Source: Sulfurovum riftiae
Lineage (GTDB): Bacteria > Campylobacterota > Campylobacteria > Campylobacterales > Sulfurovaceae
NCBI RefSeq assembly: GCF_001595645.1
Contig: NZ_LNKT01000023.1
Coordinates: 124,001 to 188,000 of the forward strand
Direction of reading: 5' to 3'
Length of the DNA stretch: 64,000 nt
The notes under the pieces are model-generated. The model did not search any database, was not told the origin of the DNA, and saw nothing but the letters and a program-made list of their open reading frames with translations. The translations under genes and the position numbers were made by a program. Below are positions 23,852 to 34,200 of the stretch, in pieces. Positions within the stretch are counted from its first letter, which is position 1, and each line of letters starts with the position of its first letter.

Positions 23852-25375
23852 TTATGATTTTACCAGCTCCGGATCGCCAGGGAACCATGTTTTGGCAAAC
23901 CAGGGCTCAAGTGGACCATAGACACGGAATAACATATTCCATCCCCTGTGAGGGATCGTCTGGATCCAGTTGTTTTCATGTCCTTTTGGAGGTTTGGGTC
24001 CAAAGTAAACATCTACCGAGCCATCTTTGTTCACTACAAGTCCCTCTTGGTTTGAGTCAATTCCCGGGAAACGCTGGTCTGTCTGCAGCATAGAACGTGT
24101 CTGGTTGTTGTAAAGGGTAAATGACCAGAAATCCTTCATCGGTACATTCGCAGGGATATTTACCTTATACGTCTTGCTGCCATCCAATGGATTCATATCT
24201 TTGTCAAGATAGGCTACAGCATACTTGGAACCTTTACCTCTAAAGTCCTTTGCCATTGCAGGCGTTATTCCTGTTGCATAGAAGTGAAACGCAGCTCTCG
24301 CATCGATGAGGCTTACACCATCGATCTCAAACTTGTAGCTGCCGCCTACAAATGGATTGGTCCATACTTTACTGTTTTCAGGGAAGAGTAAAAAGGCTTC
24401 GTCCCGAGGTCTTGAGATGAGGGTACGTACGGTTGCAGAACCTACTTTTGCAGCTTCTGTCAGTATATTTTTCATACGTGCATCCGGTTTGAACTCTTTT
24501 CCTTTTTCCATACCTATTGAGGCAAAGTACCCCAGTATTTCAGGGTCTTGTCCCTGTGCCGGTTCTGTCTGTACTACTTCATTGATCTCATCAAAGATCG
24601 TAATGTCCATGTTGTGAATGGTGTTGTTAAAGACACCCGAAGCATTGACAAAATTAAGTGCCGGCGGATTATCTTTTTGAGAAAGAGGATAGGCTTTAAA
24701 GACTTTTTTTGTCAGATCGATCGCCGGTTTGGGACTGCCGTCTTTTTGGAAGCCTCTCCAGATCACCCAGTTTCCATAGGTGTTCGTGTGTTTAACGATG
24801 TAACCTTCAGGGATCTTGCCCTTATACCCCGGAGGAACGATAAGGAACTTTCCACCCTTGTTCTTGTCATCACCAAGTCTGCCAAAGTCAGCGACATACT
24901 TGAACCAGTGATCATCAATGATTCCGAGTACATCTGCAGGAGTCTCCAGCACATAGGGTTCGTCATCCAGCTGCAGCCACATAAGCATATAGACACTTGT
25001 GGTATTTGGTGTCAGCCAAAGTGCTTTTGAATCCATAAGGTTTTCAAACAGTACCACCGTTTTGTTAGGAGGTCCAAAGGTGAGAAGGCCTCTTCTGAAG
25101 GCTTCCATAGAAGCGATCTGAATACCGCTTAGAAAGGAGGTTACACCGTGCTGGAAGTCCAGATAGTCATAGACCTTCTGTGCTGTCTCAACAGTGGGCA
25201 CACCATCTTCCAGGTGTAGTTTACCGATCTTGGTATCCATATCGTTAGGGGTTAAAAGACCGGCAGGGATCTCTGTGGTCATCTTCATCTTGGGTGCTTT
25301 TGAGACATCTATCGCAAATGCACTGCTTGTGCTTATGAGACATGCGCTCATAAGCAGTAGTAGTTTTTTATTCAT
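23852..25375 (-). CDS. Exported DUF1254/DUF1214 protein
   Basis: A 507-residue periplasmic protein with signal peptide (cut near AFA-I). The N-terminal half is DUF1254 (ETAQKVYDYLDFQHGVTSFLSG, SVYMLMWLQLDDEPYVLETP). The C-terminal half is DUF1214 (FWSFTLYNNQTRSMLQTDQRFPG, GSVDVYFGPKPPKGHENNWIQT). The biochemical role of the pair is unknown to me. A second member is at 46036. It converges on the secreted gene at 22898. Site 2 of the shared motif lies 125 bases upstream of its start. Confidence 0.88.
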   Translation of the reverse strand: MNKKLLLLMSACLISTSSAFAIDVSKAPKMKMTTEIPAGLLTPNDMDTKIGKLHLEDGVPTVETAQKVYDYLDFQHGVTSFLSGIQIASMEAFRRGLLTFGPPNKTVVLFENLMDSKALWLTPNTTSVYMLMWLQLDDEPYVLETPADVLGIIDDHWFKYVADFGRLGDDKNKGGKFLIVPPGYKGKIPEGYIVKHTNTYGNWVIWRGFQKDGSPKPAIDLTKKVFKAYPLSQKDNPPALNFVNASGVFNNTIHNMDITIFDEINEVVQTEPAQGQDPEILGYFASIGMEKGKEFKPDARMKNILTEAAKVGSATVRTLISRPRDEAFLLFPENSKVWTNPFVGGSYKFEIDGVSLIDARAAFHFYATGITPAMAKDFRGKGSKYAVAYLDKDMNPLDGSKTYKVNIPANVPMKDFWSFTLYNNQTRSMLQTDQRFPGIDSNQEGLVVNKDGSVDVYFGPKPPKGHENNWIQTIPHRGWNMLFRVYGPLEPWFAKTWFPGDPELVKS

Positions 25376-25703
25376 TGTTCTTCCTTCTAGTGTAGGTGGT
25401 TTATCTCATAGTGAAACGCAGGTATGGTAACTTTGAAATATAGATCTCCTATAATTTTCGCAGTATCTGAGACTATTGTAGTGGAATAAAAAAACTTTGT
25501 CTATCTTGAAAGCGAAAATTTAGTAAAAATGAAAAAACAGTATGTATCTCTGCTGCTACGTTTTTGCAACAGTATCTTCAAAAGGAACCGGTATTGGAGA
25601 GTTGTTGTATGTATTTATCTGCTTATGCATCGAACCAAAGAGTGCAGCACGGATGAAAACAGCATGCTGCTGTCCGGAAGCACTTCTTTGGTTGCCTATA
25701 CAA
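25376..25703. other. Intergenic region upstream of the DUF1254 gene
   Basis: A 328-base gap. It holds the regulator motif at 25500-25518 and AT-rich sequence likely to contain the DUF1254 promoter. Short open frames across it have no ribosome site or family character. Nothing else was seen. Confidence 0.5.
25500..25518 (-). promoter_or_regulatory. Island regulator motif, site 2
   Basis: Read on the minus strand the site is TTTTCGCTTTCAAGATAGA, 17 of 19 bases equal to site 1. It lies 125 bases upstream of the DUF1254 start at 25375, farther than in the other three cases. Confidence 0.6.
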
Positions 25704-26981
25704 TTATACGTGATGGTGGTGATGTGGGAGAATGTACTCTTCAGGCGTTTCATTTTCCCCTAACAGTTTCGCTTTTCCAGCATTTCTGTTCTTCTCTTCC
25801 CATGCAGCGACATCTACTTTGGCTTTATCGTAAATACGCTCATAATTGCCAATAAGTATTTTATGTCGCGCTTCCTCAGTCAAAATATCCCACAACGGCT
25901 GGTACATTTCATACACATTATAATAAGTCTCTTCTTTTGGTGCCACATTGTCCGTACCAAATAGAAAACGATCCGGATATTTATTGATCAGGTCGGCAGT
26001 GCGCTGTAGAGATTCCGGTGAGGAAATAACATATTTTGCGACCTGGTCCCATGAAATATCATAATAGAGATTGCCGAGTTCTTTGTCTTTGAGTGCATAT
26101 TCGATGATCTCGAGATGGCCCGGGTTTCTTTCCCCTTTTGCATGCATAAGATCTCTGGTGTGAGGGCGTACGATCCTGCCCAGGCCCATATGTGCCCAGA
26201 TGATCGTAGCATCTTTATGTTTTTTGAGGAGTTTATACATCTGTCTGGCATAGGCAGGTTTTGGACTCTTCTCACCAAAGGGTACGTCGATGTCACAATG
26301 CAGAAGGGTAACAAGCCCGGATTCGGCTGCAAAGTCCATAATGTGGTCCAGAGCCTTGTTCTCCAAACTTGCGACTTCTCCTGCGATCTTCGCAGAGACG
26401 AACTCTTTGTGAATACTGAATTCCCCAATACCCACAAAAGTATTCGGATACATTTTCAATACACGTTTGATGTGGTCAACTGCATACATATCGGTTGGGT
26501 TGAATCCTGTGATCATTGGGTCGAAACGTTTCTTTTCTTCTTCATTCAACTTGTTATATTCGTGTGCGATCATCGCATCGTTAAAAGAGTAGTAATAGAG
26601 GTGTGCATCCGAGTGAAGGTAATAGGTCGGTGCACGGTCTTCCGAGTTCAGGTAGGACCATTTTTGCTGCAAAGGGAGACCAAAAAGCACAGAGCGTCCC
26701 ACTTTGTCTCCCATGATCTTCAGATAATCACGAATATCTGTTCCTTCCTGTACGTAGCTTGTCAGGTGGACATGGGAATCATGGTAAAGATACTTGACCG
26801 GTGCCGTCTTTTTGGTGGCGGCTTTTGTCTTTTCTGCACTGTTCTCACCTGCATCAAGCTCCTGTATGCCTCCCAGCCCTACACCCATCGCAGCGATCGT
26901 AGCACGCTTGATAAAATCCCGTCTTGAACAATCCTCTTCTATGGATCTTTGCTCTTTTTCATTTTTATCGTGTTCTTCCAT
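25704..26981 (-). CDS. Tat-exported metal-dependent amidohydrolase-like protein
   Basis: A 425-residue protein with a twin-arginine signal (CSRRDFIKRATIAAMG, Arg20-Arg21) and a TIM-barrel amidohydrolase fold. The metal ligands fit: HVH at 70-72, LLHCD, IWAHMG and the aspartate in FLFGTDN. It is close to the amidohydrolase_2 type, which hydrolyses or decarboxylates cyclic acids, but the substrate is unknown. Export by Tat suggests folding with metal in the cytoplasm. The C-terminus ends in five natural histidines (HHHHHV). It is transcribed with the porin gene 33 bases upstream. Confidence 0.82.
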   Translation of the reverse strand: MEEHDKNEKEQRSIEEDCSRRDFIKRATIAAMGVGLGGIQELDAGENSAEKTKAATKKTAPVKYLYHDSHVHLTSYVQEGTDIRDYLKIMGDKVGRSVLFGLPLQQKWSYLNSEDRAPTYYLHSDAHLYYYSFNDAMIAHEYNKLNEEEKKRFDPMITGFNPTDMYAVDHIKRVLKMYPNTFVGIGEFSIHKEFVSAKIAGEVASLENKALDHIMDFAAESGLVTLLHCDIDVPFGEKSPKPAYARQMYKLLKKHKDATIIWAHMGLGRIVRPHTRDLMHAKGERNPGHLEIIEYALKDKELGNLYYDISWDQVAKYVISSPESLQRTADLINKYPDRFLFGTDNVAPKEETYYNVYEMYQPLWDILTEEARHKILIGNYERIYDKAKVDVAAWEEKNRNAGKAKLLGENETPEEYILPHHHHHV

Positions 26982-27014
26982 CTTCTTTACCTTTCATACT
27001 ATGCAATATATCTC

Positions 27015-28439
27015 TTAGAACCACAGTTCTGCACTCATACTGAATGTCCAGCCTGTACCACCCACAGAGTAGGGGATAGACCCGTTACCGACTGCGGAGT
27101 CCTCAGTGTACATGGCATCTGCATTGAATCTCATTTGACGACCGAATTTGTTATTGCTGGCACCAAAAGGGAAGTAGTTGATCCCTACTGATGTGTCCCA
27201 TGGCTCACCAAAGTCCCCCCATATCTTTGAAGCCGAAAGATACGTCTGCAGGGTTTTGTCTATCAGCATATAGGAAGGTTGAAAACTGAAACCGGTATCG
27301 GTGAGAGAGTCGAAGCTCAAAGCAGGCGTTGCTCCCAGAAAGTGGAAATCATTCAGATAACGGTAGAAAAATTCTCCTTCTAAAGCAAGACCTTTATACT
27401 TTAGACCGGCATCAGCAGTAAAGAGCTGATAATGAAGTTTGTCCAGCAGACCACCATTGAAAACATCCGGTGATTTAAAGATCAAACGGCCATCTGAAAG
27501 TCGGATCTGTGAATTCAGAATCGCATCGACACCCGGTTGCCCCTGGGCGGTTTCTCCGGAAGTGGTGTAGTGTACGCCCATACGAACGGCAACATTCTGA
27601 TGATTTTCAAAATCGCCATAGTTACCGCCGCTCCATCCCATACCTTCAGCAGCATATTTACCCAGAACATTCCACCAGATACCGGTACTCCAGGTATCGA
27701 TCGTCTCATCCATTTTACTAAAATCGACACCTATCTGATTGAGGTTGTTGGCCAGGACAGAACGGAAGTACATATCGTCTCCGAAAGGTGTACCTTCTAT
27801 CCAAACACCACTGGTATAGGAGGCACGAAAAAACTCTTCTGCCATATTTCTTACATCCACTCTGTTGAATCTTGGGTGGGCACCCTCCATCGAACGTCCT
27901 GATGGCAAACCTACAATACCTGCGCCTACTTTGAGACGGTTTGAAAAGAGATACTGCAGGTTCCCTGCAAATGCACTACTGGAATCATTACCCCAGTTGT
28001 TATTGTTTTGCCATACATATACGAGATAGTGCAATTTTTCATCAAACACCCAGCCTTTGAATTGAAGCGATATTTTTGAAAGTTGTACATCATTTCTGGT
28101 TGTCACGTCCCGTTCATTGCCGGAAGCATCATAAGAGATCGGGTCAAGTCCTGTAGAGTTGAGATAGCGCGCATAGGTCCAGAGACTGATATTGAGTGTT
28201 CCCAGTTCTGTGTTGGCAACCCTGAAACCGGCACGTTCCGGGCTTAATTCACCATACAGAACATTGGCAGGCTTGTCACCAAACTTGATGTCTTTGCTTG
28301 TCTGAGACAGTGGTACACCGACAGGTTCACCATAGGTACTGTTACTGTCAAAGATGGAGGCTTCAGCAGATGTTCCCAGTGTGAGTATCAGTGTCAGAAA
28401 ATATGCATACCTTCTGTGTATTCTTCCTTGTTTTTTCAT
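27015..28439 (-). CDS. Outer-membrane porin (OprP/O-like barrel)
   Basis: A 474-residue protein. I start it at ATG 28439, where a signal peptide begins (MKKQGRIHRRYAYFLTLILT, cut near AEA-S); the open frame upstream has no export signal. The mature part has about 16 amphipathic strands with Trp/Tyr ends and closes with FSMSAELWF, the terminal Phe recognised by the BAM machine. It resembles phosphate-selective porins and substrate-specific porins of epsilonproteobacteria. The substrate is unknown; island context suggests uptake of products of the exported hydrolases. Motif site 3 lies 49 bases upstream. Confidence 0.78.
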   Translation of the reverse strand: MKKQGRIHRRYAYFLTLILTLGTSAEASIFDSNSTYGEPVGVPLSQTSKDIKFGDKPANVLYGELSPERAGFRVANTELGTLNISLWTYARYLNSTGLDPISYDASGNERDVTTRNDVQLSKISLQFKGWVFDEKLHYLVYVWQNNNNWGNDSSSAFAGNLQYLFSNRLKVGAGIVGLPSGRSMEGAHPRFNRVDVRNMAEEFFRASYTSGVWIEGTPFGDDMYFRSVLANNLNQIGVDFSKMDETIDTWSTGIWWNVLGKYAAEGMGWSGGNYGDFENHQNVAVRMGVHYTTSGETAQGQPGVDAILNSQIRLSDGRLIFKSPDVFNGGLLDKLHYQLFTADAGLKYKGLALEGEFFYRYLNDFHFLGATPALSFDSLTDTGFSFQPSYMLIDKTLQTYLSASKIWGDFGEPWDTSVGINYFPFGASNNKFGRQMRFNADAMYTEDSAVGNGSIPYSVGGTGWTFSMSAELWF

Positions 28440-28487
28440 ATACCCATCCTTTTTTTTCTCGTAATTATAATATAATAAAATGTGTTT

Positions 28488-28506
28488 TTTATCCCAAAAG
28501 CGCAAG
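28488..28506 (-). promoter_or_regulatory. Island regulator motif, site 3
   Basis: On the minus strand the site is CTTGCGCTTTTGGGATAAA, 15 of 19 equal to site 1. It is 49 bases upstream of the porin ATG at 28439. An AT-rich stretch with TATAAT-like sequence (28468-28480) lies between them. Confidence 0.6.
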
Positions 28507-28534
28507 TGTTGCCTTTAGGGAAAAAAGTGTTACC

Positions 28535-30619
28535 TTATCTGTTCAGCCAGTAGATGAGGGCAGGGAGGTTCTCTATACCGAAATAGATATAGTCGTTCTT
28601 GTCGAGGTCTCCATGTCTTCTGACATAGGTGAACCGTAAAATGTCCATGAAGTCGACATAGGTATTCATCCCGTAGGCACTGTCTTTTTTGTAGAAATCT
28701 CCTTCCATATCTCCAAAGGCTGAGGCACCGACCCCGAATTTGAAAAAGTCGTCATATTCATAAAAGGCATTCAGGTCTACACGTACGAAGTCGGAGCTTC
28801 GGTCGCTGACAACGTAGGATGCTTTGCCTTCGAAACCTGAGAGGTATTCAAGGTTGGCATAGTAGAGTGCCGTGTAGCCGAAACTTACCCCGCCGTTCTT
28901 CATGTCGGTGGCTATTTCTCCCGGAAGAAGGCGTAAGGCTGTTCTCAGGCCTTCTTTGCCTTCATCCTGAGGTACATGCAGCGGCAGAATGTCCCAACCG
29001 TCCTTTTCCGCAACAAAGGTACTCATGGCCCATGCGGCAAGGGTTGTTGTCCTGGCGATGGTCGCATACTCTTTGTAGACCTCTGCACGGTCGTTCTCCA
29101 GTGTGGTGACACGGTCTATTATGGCACGGAAAGGCCTTTTGTACCAGTTGTTCACATCTTTTTTGACATAGGCAAGGAAACCGTTTTTGTTGATGTCCAG
29201 GTAGCCGATATCAAGTCTGGTCAGGAAAGCTTTGAACTCCTCTGTATCATACCGCTTGGCATCTGGTTTCTTTTTATTGAAGGCATTATAGATGGCAGAG
29301 AAGCGGTCTGTCGTTTTGGGTTTGATATGTTTGAACTCTATATCTCTCAACATGGTATAGGCAGAGAGTGCTTCATGGTTTTCATCGAGTCCGAGTCTCG
29401 TTTTAAGCTGATCCATCAGTGCGAGTTGTGAAATGTGTTTGTACTGGGGCCTGTGTTTCAAAGATTCCGCCAGATGGTAAATGGCATCGTAGACACCGAC
29501 ATAGTAGTCGTACACACGAAAATTCTTGTCAAGGAAAGCGGCAAAATGTTCCAGGTATTTTCCGGCGATGGGGTGGTATCGTGAGGAGAGTATCAGTGTC
29601 CGTTGGTCATTGTTCCTGAAATACTGGTTGATCGCCTGATAAAGCCTCATGGACTGAAAGATCTCAAGAGAACTCAAGAGCGGTATGGCGTTGGTCTTTA
29701 GGAAGCCAACAGGCGGTTTCTCCTCCTCTTCATGGTGCTTTCTAACAGGCTCTTTTCGCATATTGCTCGGGTCCATAAAAAGGAAGAAAGAGGCTTTGGG
29801 GTTGAGTTCTATGGCAAGCTGCAACGGCACATTGTCGTAGGCACCGCCGTCTATGAAATAACTGGATGCTCTTTTCCCTTTGTAGACATAGTCGAGTTTG
29901 ACCTGCTGAAAAGCGCCGGGAAAAGCGGAAGAGGCAAAGAGAACATCAATGATCTTGCTTGTATCGTGTTCTATACCGGGAATGGAGATGTAAAAATCGG
30001 TGCTTGGCGGCATTTTCCTGTTCTCTATCATCAACTTTCCATGTTTCTCTTTGACAGTGAAGGGAACAGAGAAATGCTGATTTTTGATCTTGATACCGGC
30101 GACCTCTTCCATAATAGGAATGACCTTCGTGACAGAAACACCCAGCGGGACCTCACAGCCTTTACGGAAAATAGGCTTCTTCATCTGCTCCATGATATAC
30201 GCGGCTTTCTGTTCCAGGCCTCTTCTATGAAAGAGGGTACTTTCATTGTTGGGGTCTTCCCCCTGGATGGCCAGGTCTTCTATGCCGAGATTGACCCAGG
30301 TTTCATAGAAAAGGTTGTCTTCTACAGAGTTTCTAAGAGGCACGGACTCTTTCTGGCACCAGTACATGGTGGTCATGAGTGCATTGATGGACCCGGCAGA
30401 TGCCCCTGCAACAGAACGCAGCTCCGGATCGGCCAATTTGCTGTCATCTCTTATCTTTGAGAGCATCTTGATCATCGCCCAGTTGTAACCGGCTTCATAG
30501 GCACCCAGACTGACCCCGCCTGAGATGACCATGGAAAAGTTGATCTCTTCACGTTCGGCATGAAGGCTCATAATGAATAGGGAAAATATCAGGGGAAGGG
30601 TGAAGATCTTTTTTAACAC
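28535..30619 (-). CDS. Exported patatin-like phospholipase
   Basis: A 694-residue protein with signal peptide (cut near LHA-E) and an N-terminal patatin domain (about 25-330): oxyanion loop SGGVSLGAYEAG, nucleophile elbow VAGASAGSINALM (Ser74) and the dyad aspartate in FIDGGAYDNVPLQLA. Patatins hydrolyse acyl chains from phospholipids. The C-terminal 250 residues have regular beta strands (YVVSDRSSDFVRVDLNAFYEYDDFF) and may form an outer-membrane domain as in larger exported patatins; this is inference. The GTG start at 30619 has AAAGG upstream. It is the first gene of the minus-strand part of the island and has motif site 4 before it. Confidence 0.88.
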   Translation of the reverse strand: MLKKIFTLPLIFSLFIMSLHAEREEINFSMVISGGVSLGAYEAGYNWAMIKMLSKIRDDSKLADPELRSVAGASAGSINALMTTMYWCQKESVPLRNSVEDNLFYETWVNLGIEDLAIQGEDPNNESTLFHRRGLEQKAAYIMEQMKKPIFRKGCEVPLGVSVTKVIPIMEEVAGIKIKNQHFSVPFTVKEKHGKLMIENRKMPPSTDFYISIPGIEHDTSKIIDVLFASSAFPGAFQQVKLDYVYKGKRASSYFIDGGAYDNVPLQLAIELNPKASFFLFMDPSNMRKEPVRKHHEEEEKPPVGFLKTNAIPLLSSLEIFQSMRLYQAINQYFRNNDQRTLILSSRYHPIAGKYLEHFAAFLDKNFRVYDYYVGVYDAIYHLAESLKHRPQYKHISQLALMDQLKTRLGLDENHEALSAYTMLRDIEFKHIKPKTTDRFSAIYNAFNKKKPDAKRYDTEEFKAFLTRLDIGYLDINKNGFLAYVKKDVNNWYKRPFRAIIDRVTTLENDRAEVYKEYATIARTTTLAAWAMSTFVAEKDGWDILPLHVPQDEGKEGLRTALRLLPGEIATDMKNGGVSFGYTALYYANLEYLSGFEGKASYVVSDRSSDFVRVDLNAFYEYDDFFKFGVGASAFGDMEGDFYKKDSAYGMNTYVDFMDILRFTYVRRHGDLDKNDYIYFGIENLPALIYWLNR

Positions 30620-30682
30620 GTTGGACCTTTATGACATCGATAGTGAGGATTTTATTTATGGATTATAGCAGGATTATAATTG

Positions 30683-30701
30683 TTTATCCCAAAAGCGAAA
30701 T
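30683..30701 (-). promoter_or_regulatory. Island regulator motif, site 4
   Basis: On the minus strand the site is ATTTCGCTTTTGGGATAAA, 16 of 19 bases as in site 1. It lies 64 bases upstream of the patatin GTG. Confidence 0.63.
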
Positions 30702-30792
30702 ATGAGAAAACATATGGTTCCATAAAAATTCAAGGATAGACAAATAATTTTTTATCGGCTATGATTATAGGTAAAATTTAAAGGAGAAAAGA

Positions 30793-31107
30793 ATGGGCGG
30801 GATAGAAGAGAATATAAACAAAGCGATTTCAGAGGCAGAAAAAATTCGTGATGAGTTATCGTTGAAATCAAGTCTTGGGGCTGCTGTTACAAAAGAGAAG
30901 TTTGCCAAATTGAATGACAAATATGAAATTTTTAAAGAAAAAAGCCAGAAAATACTTGATACAGCGGATGAGTCGGTCGATGAACTGAAGATCGCTGCTG
31001 AGCTTGGCATTCAGGCCAAAAATAGAGAAGAGGTAATAACGGCACTTGAACTTGCGGCAGAAGAGATCAAATATTCTTATCAGAAGATCCAAAACCTTAT
31101 TTATTGA
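30793..31107 (+). CDS. Small coiled-coil protein, unknown
   Basis: A 104-residue soluble protein that I do not recognise. It is nearly all helix with regular charged heptads (NINKAISEAEKIRDELSLKS, EELKYSYQKIQNLIY) and no cysteine. The ribosome site AAGGAG is strong. It lies alone between the patatin gene and the restriction enzyme. The motif-bearing gap upstream could serve both directions. Confidence 0.65.
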   Translation: MGGIEENINKAISEAEKIRDELSLKSSLGAAVTKEKFAKLNDKYEIFKEKSQKILDTADESVDELKIAAELGIQAKNREEVITALELAAEEIKYSYQKIQNLIY

Positions 31108-31240
31108 ACGTACATCCCTGTATGTTTTTTCTTTGTATCTCTAAGCATTAAGAGTGTAGAAATTTTATACAAATACCCCTTGTTTCGCTTTTTAGCCATA
31201 AATCGGTATCATTGTTCATACTGAAAGTTTGGGAGCATTC

Positions 31241-34200
31241 GTGTCAAGTTCGTACACCACAGCCATACAGCACTACATCGACACCATTGCCAAACGCTAC
31301 GCTATGGGTATCTCTACCGAACACAGTTACCGCGGTGACCTTCAGAACCTGCTGAGTGAGCTCTGTGTCGATGTGACCGTTACCAACGAACCCAAACGGC
31401 AGGCCTGCGGTGCTCCGGATTACATCATTACCAAAAAGGGCATTCCCATCGGCTACATCGAAGCCAAGGATGTGGGCAAAGACCTTGACGACAAGAGCCT
31501 CAAAGAGCAGTTCGACCGCTACAAAGCCTCTTTGGACAACCTTGCCATTACCGACTACCTGACATTTCGCTTCTACCGTGATGCGGAAGAGACGACGTCT
31601 GTCGCCATAGGCAAGATCGTGGACGGCAGGGTCGTCCCGCAGCCGCACAACTTCAAACTCTTCGCAGAGCTGATGCAGAGCTTCTGCCTCTATGTCGGGC
31701 AGACCATCACCTCCGCCTCCAAGCTCTCCAAGATGATGGCGACCAAAGCCCGTCTCCTTGCCAATGTCATCGAAAAGGCACTCAAAAGCGACGAGGAGAA
31801 CTACGCCAACTCTACGCTCAAAGAGCAGATGGAAGCCTTCAGGCAGATACTCATTCACGACATCGATGCAAAAGAGTTCGCCGACATTTATGCCCAGACC
31901 ATCGCCTACGGTATGTTCGCCGCCAGGCTGCACGATACGACGCTTGACGACTTCAGCCGTCAGGAGGCGGCGGAACTCATTCCCAAGTCCAACCCTTTCC
32001 TGCGTTCGCTCTTCGGGTACATCGCCGGGCCGGACATCGACGACCGCATCGAGTGGATCGTCGCCGACCTTGCGGACATCTTCCGTGCGACCGACGTGAA
32101 AGCACTGCTCAAAGACTTCGGAAAAGCCACGGCACAGACCGACCCAATGCTGCATTTCTACGAGACCTTCCTCGGCCACTACGACAAGAAGCTCAAAAAG
32201 GCCAGAGGGGTTTGGTACACGCCCGAACCGGTGGTCGGGTTCATCGTCCGTGCGGTCGACCACCTGCTTAAAGAGAAGTTCCATCTCCCCGAAGGGCTGG
32301 CAGACACTTCCAAGACGACCATACAGCTGAAGTCCTCACAGGGTGGCGACAAACGCTACAAGGACGGCTACAAACGCATCGAGAAAGAGGTGCACAAAGT
32401 CCAGATACTCGACCCCGCCACCGGTACGGGGACCTTCCTTGCCGATGTCGTCAAACACATTTACAAAAAGTTCGAAGGGCAGCAGGGCATCTGGAACAGC
32501 TATGTGCACGACCATCTCATTCCACGGCTCAACGGTTTCGAGATACTCATGGCTTCCTACGCCATGGCACACCTCAAAATAGACCTGCTCCTCGCCGAGA
32601 CAGGCTACAAGCCCAAAGACTACCAGAGGCTCAAGATCTTCCTCACCAACTCCCTCGAAGAGCACCACCCTGACACCGGTACGCTCTTTGCTTCGTGGCT
32701 AGCAATAGAAGCGGACGAAGCCAACAAAGTGAAGAGAGATACACCGGTGATGGTGGTGCTGGGCAATCCGCCGTATTCGGTGAGCAGTTCCAACAAAGGC
32801 AAATGGATCAATGATTTGATGGAGGACTACAAGAAAGACCTCAATGAGCGTAATATTCAGCCGCTCTCTGACGACTACATCAAATTCATTCGCTATGGTG
32901 AGCACTATATCGAGCGTAATGGTGAAGGTATCCTGGCCTACATCTCCAATAACAGTTTCATTGACGGTATTATCCACAGACAGATGCGTAAACATTTGCT
33001 GGAAACCTTTGATGAAATCTATATTCTTGATTTGCATGGCAACAGTAACAAAAAGGAAACTTCACCCGATGGTAGCAAAGATGAAAATGTCTTTGATATT
33101 CAACAGGGAGTAAGTATTAATATCTTTATCCGAACAAAAGGATCAGGTAAAGGACTGGCAAAAGTATTTCACCATAGTCTTTATGGTGTGAGAGAAATAA
33201 AATATAATTTTTTAAATTTTAATAATATAACCTCAATACCATGGGAAGAACTTGCCTACCGTGAACCATATAACTTTTTTATTCCAAAGGACTATGAGAT
33301 AGAAGAGGTATACAATAAAGGCTTCTCCATAGACAATCTCTATCAATTATCTGGTAGAGGTATTTCTTTTCGCAAAGATAACTTACTTGTTAAGCCTCAC
33401 TACAATATTCAAAGTGTAGAAACAATGATTACTGATATCTGTGATCTTAATCCAAGTAAATTGATGCAAAAATATTCTTTCAAAGAAACTAAAGACTGGA
33501 AGATAGATGATAAGAGAATATACTTTACAAATGCCGAAAAATCAGATATACATACAGTTTTATATAGACCGTTTGACTTTCGATTTACATATTATCCATT
33601 AAAACATATAAACAAAATCATAGTTAGAGGGGATGATAAAAAAACTTTAATGGCACACTTCCTCAAAGGAAACAATCTTGGGTTAATCTGCCCACGGCAA
33701 TCTATTGAGGGATTAGGCGTACTGTTGACAAAAAACCTTACAGAAAATAAAATTGTTAGTGCATACAATCCAAACTATATTTTTCCTCTTTACCTCTACC
33801 CCGATAAATCCTCCCTCACCCAGGAACGCACCCCAAACCTCGACCCAAGTATCGTCAAGAAAATAGCTGATGGCCTGGGTCTGACGTTCACCCCGGAAAA
33901 AACAGACGAGCCAAACACCTTCGCTCCCATCGACCTCCTCGACTACATCTACGCCGTACTCCACAGCCCAAGCTATCGCGAGAAGTACAAAGAGTTCCTC
34001 AAGATCGACTTCCCCCGTGTACCGTATCCCGACGATACCGAGACCTTCTGGAAGCTGGTCACACTCGGCAGCAGACTCCGCACCATCCACCTGATGGAAT
34101 CCCCCGAACTCACCCCGCTCATCACCCAGTACCCCGTTGCCGGAGACAACACCGTCACCCGGAAGATCGTCAAGAAAGACTGGCAGATCACCAATGAAGA

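Noticed and set aside
31182-31200. TTTCGCTTTTTAGCCATAA, similar to the AraC island motif, before the restriction gene
   Set aside because: It needs a gap to align and lies outside the island; counted as chance likeness.
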